This document shows, in pieces, positions 58,036-64,000 of a stretch of 64,000 bases of DNA. Under the pieces are notes generated by a model that saw nothing but the letters and a program-made list of their open reading frames with translations, was not told the origin of the DNA and did no database searches. This DNA comes from Sipunculus nudus (Eukaryota; Annelida; Sipuncula; Golfingiida; Sipunculidae), in assembly GCA_026874595.1 (NCBI GenBank), contig CM049309.1, forward strand, positions 52,860,079-52,924,078, read 5' to 3'. The number at the start of each line of letters is the position of its first letter. Position 1 is the first letter of the stretch. The position numbers and the translations under genes are program-made.

Positions 58036-58339
58036 TCCATTCCACATCCGTGTCCACCTGTTTTTTCCTATAATATTTATTTTCTTGGCATCTAAAATTT
58101 GGCCGTCCCCACAGGAGGCAGACTGGTATCAAATGTTTCAATAAAAACCAGGATTTATTGTATATTATTTTAAATTCATAATATGGAATTTCTTACAATG
58201 GGCAGGCATTATTTTGCTGCCAGTCAAAAGGTCTCAGTTTTTTTCTGTTCTGTCACTGTTGATAAAAAATAAGCTTAGGATGAATTAATAAAGTTTAGCT
58301 GAAAAAAAAAAAACAGGTGGACAGATGTTGTGGAAAGGG
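58036..58339. mobile_element. TIR element, GTCCACCTGTTTTTT family, copy 1
   Basis: Left CCATTCCACATCCGTGTCC + ACCTGTTTTTT; right AAAAAACAGGTGGACAGATG then TTGTGGAAAGG. Inverted ends of about 30 bp with a few mismatches. The tip GTCCACCTGTTTTTT is shared with 61966-62591. Confidence 0.75.
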
Positions 58340-60535
58340 GCATCATCTATAAAGCTAATTACCAAAAATATATTTGAAACAAAAGTCATATATTTACAAC
58401 TATAACATGATTTTTCATTAAAAATCTTACAGAGCTCACAGAGTTTTTGTTAAAATAAGACACAGAGAACATAAATGTTCACATAAGTATGATTATTCTA
58501 AACAGCCTTTCTAGTCATGCCAACACTGAAGATAACAAATGACCATATTAATACCTAAATCGCTATAACAACTTAACATACAATTTTGTAGACCAGCTCA
58601 ATGTTTCTGCTTTAAATTAGTTATAACTATGTAAAGGAGATTATGTTATGGCCTGTGTCCTTTTCTTTGCTTGTTGGTTTGTTTGTCTGTCTGGCAGGAC
58701 AATGCAAACAAGATTTCAACAAATGTTTGTAGAGATGAGACATGGGCTGAGGGAGACTTCATTAAAATTTTGGTGCAGATTCATATCAAGGGGAAAAATC
58801 CAGCGGGACAAAAATGTTTTGATTTGAAATAAGTATATACACTCTTCAGAGTGCAACTTAAACTCTAAAAGCAATACACCCATGTATCTCAGTCAAAAGG
58901 AGCAGAAGAGAGATGAAAAAGTTCACTATATTATCAAATGCTTCAACAGCCTTTTATAAAATAGGGAGGTGGTTGCCAGTCCACACATCCTGTGTATAAT
59001 GCTAGGCACCAGACTACCAAATATACGTCTTGTGGTTTTCTACAGCTCTCCATTTAGGAGATGAATGAGAACTAAACTCTAAAGCTATTGGGATTCACTT
59101 CATGCAAGGATAATATGCAAGGATTAGTTCAATGTCCTGCCACTAGATGACTCTAGTATCTCACAGATAAACCTGACATGCATGTTCAGCAGCTCATGGG
59201 TCTGTTTCACCGGCAATAAACAAAGTAATGCATCTGTGTTGAAAAATTCATATGTTGCAACTTCGTTGCTAGAAAACAGCCCTGGACCAGTGTTATATAT
59301 CATTTCAGTGTATATAAACAGACAGCAATGATGAGCGTTGCATCAGTCAATAAGGTCACTTAAAGGGGGCGGGCTCTTCCTTAGTGTTGTTACCTGTATG
59401 ATGATTAGGATGAAGGTGCTAATGAATCCTGACAGTCATTAAAGATGAATAACATTCAGCAGACTGCTAAAATAACACACCTGTGTGTTGAAAAGCAGAA
59501 TTTCCATGCAAATCCCTTCAGTGATCATGTCTGACATAACAATGGTTTCCTTACTAATGATACCAAATTCTGCATAACATATCATACTGGCTATCTTCAG
59601 TTAATACTATGAATATAAGAAAAGCTTATCAGGTATAGACACAAAATCGAGGTTTGTAATAATAAGTGTTTTATGTAAAGACAGTGTAAATACAAAAACA
59701 ACCAATTCAACATATAAATTAATTACGTACCATATTCAAATGCCTGAAAGTATTTTGGTTTGTTGGGAACTGAAAATTCACCATGTATAAAAAATATTGT
59801 ACACTTTTTGATGGTTCTGGTGATATATATCACCATGATTTAGTATAAATTAAATAGTATAAATTAAATATATTTACTTTTTGACTGTATTGTAGCCATA
59901 TGAAGTATTTTTTTTTTCTTCTGTGTGAAAAGAAATGAAATGTCTGTGACATAAATGAGGTTATAGTAACATATCATTTATAAGTGAATATACACACTCT
60001 TCTTGTACAAAGTAATCATCATGAACAGCTGTACTGATTTTGACCTATAACCTGTACATACTGTTTTCTCATATTTGAATTTTTAATTTTATAAATTGAT
60101 TTAATAAAGGGTATACAATTATTATTCTGATCATGATAACACTTAACACTTCAATTTGTGAGGTAGAATTTCCCCCAAAAAATGTTTAATTTCCAGTGTT
60201 TTTGGTGATATTTTCAGATCTCATCAATAGAATATGAAACATTTAATGCGAAAGAACACCTGAATCTCATAACCAAACAACCTGATAATGCTTATAATTA
60301 TCATAATGATGATATAACATTAAAGATGATGAAAATCAGTTGCCCTCCTGGGTTATTTCAAAGGTATTAAGGCATCATGGTAACAGAGTAACAAGTGCCT
60401 GGTGTCAATTTCATGATTTATAAGTTATAAATATTGTGACATTGTAAACATCACAAATACTTAGAGAACCACTGTATGAGCTCAAATCTTAATCAAATAT
60501 TAAGCTATTGTTATTGAATGTAATAACTAGTGTTG

Positions 60536-61001
60536 GGACCAATCACTGAATATAATCGATGATTGGTTATATATAATCTTTGACTGGTCGGCCGACACAG
60601 ATGATCAGATGATCGGTCTTGCATTACCATAATTGATCACAGAGTTTTTCACAAAGGTCAAGCTTTATAATGACAGAAGGTATGCTTACATCAAATGTAT
60701 GTGAACAAACTTCAGAACAATTTGCATTTGCTAACAGATTCCCAATTATGTTGACTATATACACATGTAGGCTATAGAGTTGTTAGATATATTAGCCAAT
60801 ATGTAGGCTTATATATATAAAATGAGAGGATACATGTACAGGTATACATCTGATCCTAGAGGTTAAAACATATTTACTGATGACTGATCATAAAATAACG
60901 ACTAATTCCTAACACTTTTTTAAATAATAATCAATCATCAGTTATTGATATGCTGTGGATGACTGATTATGATGGAAAAAGCGACACCCAACACTAGTAA
61001 T
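60536..61001. mobile_element. hAT-like MITE (ACTAGTGTTGGG ends)
   Basis: ACTAGTGTTGGG on the left is mirrored by CCCAACACTAGT on the right. The inner flanks contain related ATNGATGATTGGT / GATGACTGAT repeats. No coding capacity. Confidence 0.7.
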
Positions 61002-61150
61002 AACCAATGTAATCTGATGTACCTGACAGACTAAACACATTAATAACTACATGAAAAATATGACCCATCAAGTAAACATACAACAGTTAACTGAATTTCT
61101 GGATTAAAGGCATTCATTAAATATAACACTTCAAGGTGACAGCATTAATA

Positions 61151-61621
61151 CAGGGATCCCACACTTTCAGCAGATTGAAGTGTTCACAACTTTTCATGAC
61201 TTTAAACAGAAACTTTTGCAAAAATACATGACCTTTTTCTGACAACTTTGATAAGAAACTGTTACATATTATATGACATAAAACAGGCAATTAAGATCAT
61301 CTATTCTGCATATACAGAATCATGTCAAAAGAGCACTTCATTAAATATATTAAGAGAACTGCTGTTTCTACAGCTAAAATGTATTGTTCTTAATGAACCA
61401 GAAAATTGTACAAAATATCTGTCTTCAATAGGCCATTTTACATGGATAAAATTACATTGTTTTTGTTGAGAGAAATCTTCAAGCTTTTCTAAAAATGTTA
61501 GACATTTTCAAATTCATGATTTTTCATGACTTTTTGAATATTTTTAAACACATTATGACCATTTTCAATTACTGAAATTTTAAATTTCAAATTTCATGAC
61601 TTTTAAGGGCATGGGATCCCT
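61151..61621. mobile_element. hAT-like MITE (AGGGATCCCA ends)
   Basis: CAGGGATCCCAC at the left and GCATGGGATCCCT at the right are inverted. The interior is rich in TTCATGACTTT repeats. ~470 bp, no coding capacity. Confidence 0.65.
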
Positions 61622-61965
61622 TTAAAACTGCTGTCTATGAAGTCACCCTCATTCTCTGAAAGACATAAACTAACACTGCTGGTAACATAGCCATTCACAG
61701 TCAAAATGTCAATTAAATGTTTGTCTTGCAACTCAAGGTTTAACCCTTTGTGTGACCATAAATCAGCACATTAATTTTTGTTTACACTGGTTGCAATATA
61801 AATGCCCTGATTCTCAATATGAAAGGATTCTGATAATTTATAAAAAAAAAAACAAAGAATGTTTACATGTACAAATCAATCAATAAAAGCAGTTTCACTC
61901 ATGATCAACACATTTAAATATAAACTTATTTATTTAACATAGATTGCACAAATAGTTCTTATAAC

Positions 61966-62591
61966 TATAGTCCGTTCCAGCACCCCTGTCCACCTGTTTT
62001 TTTGCGATTATCTCTACATAAGACAAACTTGCAAAATAATATTTGCACCAATGGCATGAAGAGGCAAAAGCGTAATTTTTGGTACCTTACCTACTCAAAA
62101 TATAAATATTATTCACTTTACGGCCTGGTTGACATATCTCATATATATCCGTGGTTCATGGCGTCCCTAATAAGTGGCCATTGTTTATTCTCCCTGGATA
62201 TGGATATACTGTAATGTGACGTAACAGTGAAGCGCGTGCACGCGGAGAATACAAGTCTCGCTGTAAACAGGGGTCGGGAGCTCTTGATTATTGGTCCCAT
62301 GAATATGGGCGCCTCTTTAGTACGTCACGTCTATTATGACGTCATCACTAATCCCTGATATGCCCATTTCACAGATTAGTGGCACGATGTCGCTACAGAA
62401 TAGACTTGTTACTCATAAAATGGTTTAAAATTGATTACAGGAAAATGACATAAGATACGCTAATATTTCCATAATAGTTAATTACGCTTTTTCCTCTTTC
62501 TGCCCTAAGATCAAAAAGTTTGGACGTTCTTTGATTATCAAAAAAATAATCACGAAAAAACAGGTGGACAGGGGTGCTGGAACGGACTATA
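61966..62591. mobile_element. 626-bp TIR element, GTCCACCTGTTTTTT family, copy 2
   Basis: Near-perfect inverted ends of ~37 bp: TATAGTCCGTTCCAGCACCC continuing CTGTCCACCTGTTTTTTT on the left, and its complement at 62555-62591. Outer bases TA at both ends fit a TA target duplication (Tc1/mariner-like). The interior is less AT-rich and carries TGACGTCA (62337-62344) plus related GTGACGTAAC and ACGTCACGTC. No transposase. Confidence 0.85.
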
Positions 62592-63052
62592 ATACGAGGC
62601 ACTCTCCATGGCTTGGATGATGCATCCAGCAGGCTACTAACATTCCACAATTTTTTCTGTCCTTTTGGCACTTGTGAAAAAACACAATTGAAATCCCTGC
62701 ATTCCCTTATTTGTTGGTACTGAGTCAAGAAGCTTCTAACTCATTATTATGTATTTATATATAATAAGGTTTTGACACAACACTGACAAAGTTCTACTGT
62801 GGTTCACTTTTTACAGTCATCCTGTCAGCAATCATAGGTACCAATGTTTAACAACTTTTAAAGTTGACTTATAACTTTCAACTTAAACTCCAGCAGCAGA
62901 GAAGTTCTTCCAGCTTGTCAAAAAGTACATCATTTAAATTTTACAAAGAATATATATTTAAACTGTACACTTCACAAGAAGAACCAGGAGAACAAATGAC
63001 TAGGACTTTAAAAAAAATTCCATTCATATCTTAAATGTCATAAATTTTCAGA

Positions 63053-63058
63053 TTTATT
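63053..63058 (-). terminator. Candidate poly(A) signal of the minus-strand gene
   Basis: TTTATT on the + strand (AATAAA on the minus strand), about 845 bases past the TGA. It would place the tandem repeat in the 3'UTR. Weak evidence only. Confidence 0.25.
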
Positions 63059-63179
63059 GTGACCCTGCACATAGCACAATGTCAATTCAAAATATATCAT
63101 TATTTTTTTTCTCATCTCAATTTTGTGTAGAATTCTGCATGAAACAAAGACTGTTATACAATCATAACTTGATCACTTA

Positions 63180-63800
63180 TAGCTAGGGACATGATCATAA
63201 GATTAAACAGTACTCAGATCATCCAATAAATATAATCATGAAATGATTCCGAGCTTAACAAGCTGTTCATTAATGACCTATAGAATAGCATGTGTGATCA
63301 TAAAGGACTCTGAGCATTATTATGTGATCATAAATGACTCGGGACATAATTTTATGATCACTAATGCTTCAAGGCATCATGTGATCACAAATGATTAAAC
63401 ACATCATTTTTATGATCACTAATGCTTCAAGGCATCATGTGATAACAAATGATTAAGGACATCTTTTATGATCAATAATGACTCTAGGCATCATTGTGTA
63501 TCATAAATGATTAAACACATCATTTTATGATCACTAATGCTTCAGGACCTCATGCGATCACAAATGATTAAACACATCATTTTTATGATCACTAATGCTT
63601 CAGGGCATCATGTGATAACAAATGATTAAGAACATTATTTTTTTTATCTCTAGTGACTCACTATGAGCATAAATGATTCAGAATACCATTTAATGATTAC
63701 TTTAAACTAAGAGCATGATTGTGTGATCACTAATGATTAACAACATCATCATATGATCACTTATTATTCAGAGCACCATTATATGATCTTTGATGACTGT
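63180..63800 (+). repeat. Degenerate tandem repeat with TGATCA motifs
   Basis: Roughly 30-bp subunits alternating as ~62-bp pairs. Recurrent phrases are TTTATGATCACTAATGCTTC and CAAATGATTAAACACATCAT. About 20 subunits. It may lie in the 3'UTR of the minus-strand gene at the window edge. Confidence 0.85.
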
Positions 63801-63900
63801 CAGAGCATCATCATGTCGTTGTACTTCTGTAGTTGATAGCTGAGCAGAGCGGGATGAATACAAAGCCTGAGTAAGAAACCGAAACAACCGACCGATCACA

Positions 63901-64000
63901 TCAGACTTTGCCATCTTCCTTCAGCACATCATTGTATGATGGTGGCTGTTCCTCAGGCCCAGGGGGAGGGGGCATCACTCCCGTTGGCTGAAGGTGTGCT
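63901..64000 (-). CDS. C-terminal coding end of a minus-strand gene, PPSY tail
   Basis: Reading the minus strand from the edge gives 32 codons open to a TGA (complement of 63901-63903): AHLQPTGVMPPPPGPEE then QPPSYNDVLKEDGKV. Proline-rich with a PPxY motif, the ligand of WW domains in NEDD4-type ubiquitin ligases, as found in the cytosolic tails of many small membrane proteins. The composition is much less AT-rich than its surroundings, which supports coding. I cannot name the protein. The gene is convergent with Lar and continues beyond the window. Confidence 0.6.
   Translation of the reverse strand, partial: AHLQPTGVMPPPPGPEEQPPSYNDVLKEDGKV

Overview
The window is invertebrate animal genomic DNA: AT-rich, short coding exons with canonical GT/AG junctions, long introns and dense small transposons. 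The repeats (tandem cores carrying GACCTTGACC, CCGTCCGTCTGTCCGTCCG tracts, TIR elements with 280-301 bp tandem cores) look like those of marine molluscs, most likely a bivalve or gastropod. That taxon is an inference from repeat style and protein flavour, not proven.

The dominant content is one + strand gene filling about 1.1-48.6 kb: a LAR-type receptor protein tyrosine phosphatase (orthologue group of Drosophila Lar and vertebrate PTPRF/PTPRD/PTPRS). I reconstruct 28 constitutive coding exons (1094 to stop 45692-45694) that join in one continuous frame, 5315 nt or about 1770 residues. A further 33-nt cassette microexon is proposed at 33352-33384. The 5' part (signal peptide, Ig1, Ig2) lies upstream of the window. 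In order: Ig3 (one exon), nine FN3 domains (exons 2-12), a membrane-proximal ectodomain (exons 13-14), a transmembrane helix (exon 15), the juxtamembrane segment (exon 16 and the microexon), catalytic domain D1 (exons 17-21, [21 protein letters not shown]) and domain D2 (exons 22-28, [21 protein letters not shown]). Most ectodomain exons are symmetric phase 1-1. The 3'UTR probably ends at an AATAAA at 48545.

Between about 48.6 and 63.9 kb I see no coding gene. It is a transposon graveyard: two related TIR elements with ~280-bp tandem cores (51.85-52.96 and 54.67-56.11 kb), a ~3.1 kb element with ~229-bp terminal inverted repeats (54.4-57.5 kb) into which the second of these and a MITE appear to be nested, a TIR family with two copies (58.0 and 62.0 kb), hAT-like MITEs at 60.5 and 61.2 kb, and a tandem repeat at 63.2-63.8 kb. 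At the right edge (63901-64000) the minus strand carries the last coding segment of a second, convergent gene ending in a proline-rich PPSY tail.

The most unusual structures concern splicing of the Lar gene. A 10 x 75-bp minisatellite was evidently seeded from the end of exon 19 together with its splice donor. A 55-bp tandem duplication covers the exon 9 donor. A ~146-bp TA array sits 16 bp upstream of exon 26. The 33-nt in-frame juxtamembrane microexon is the strongest new coding prediction.
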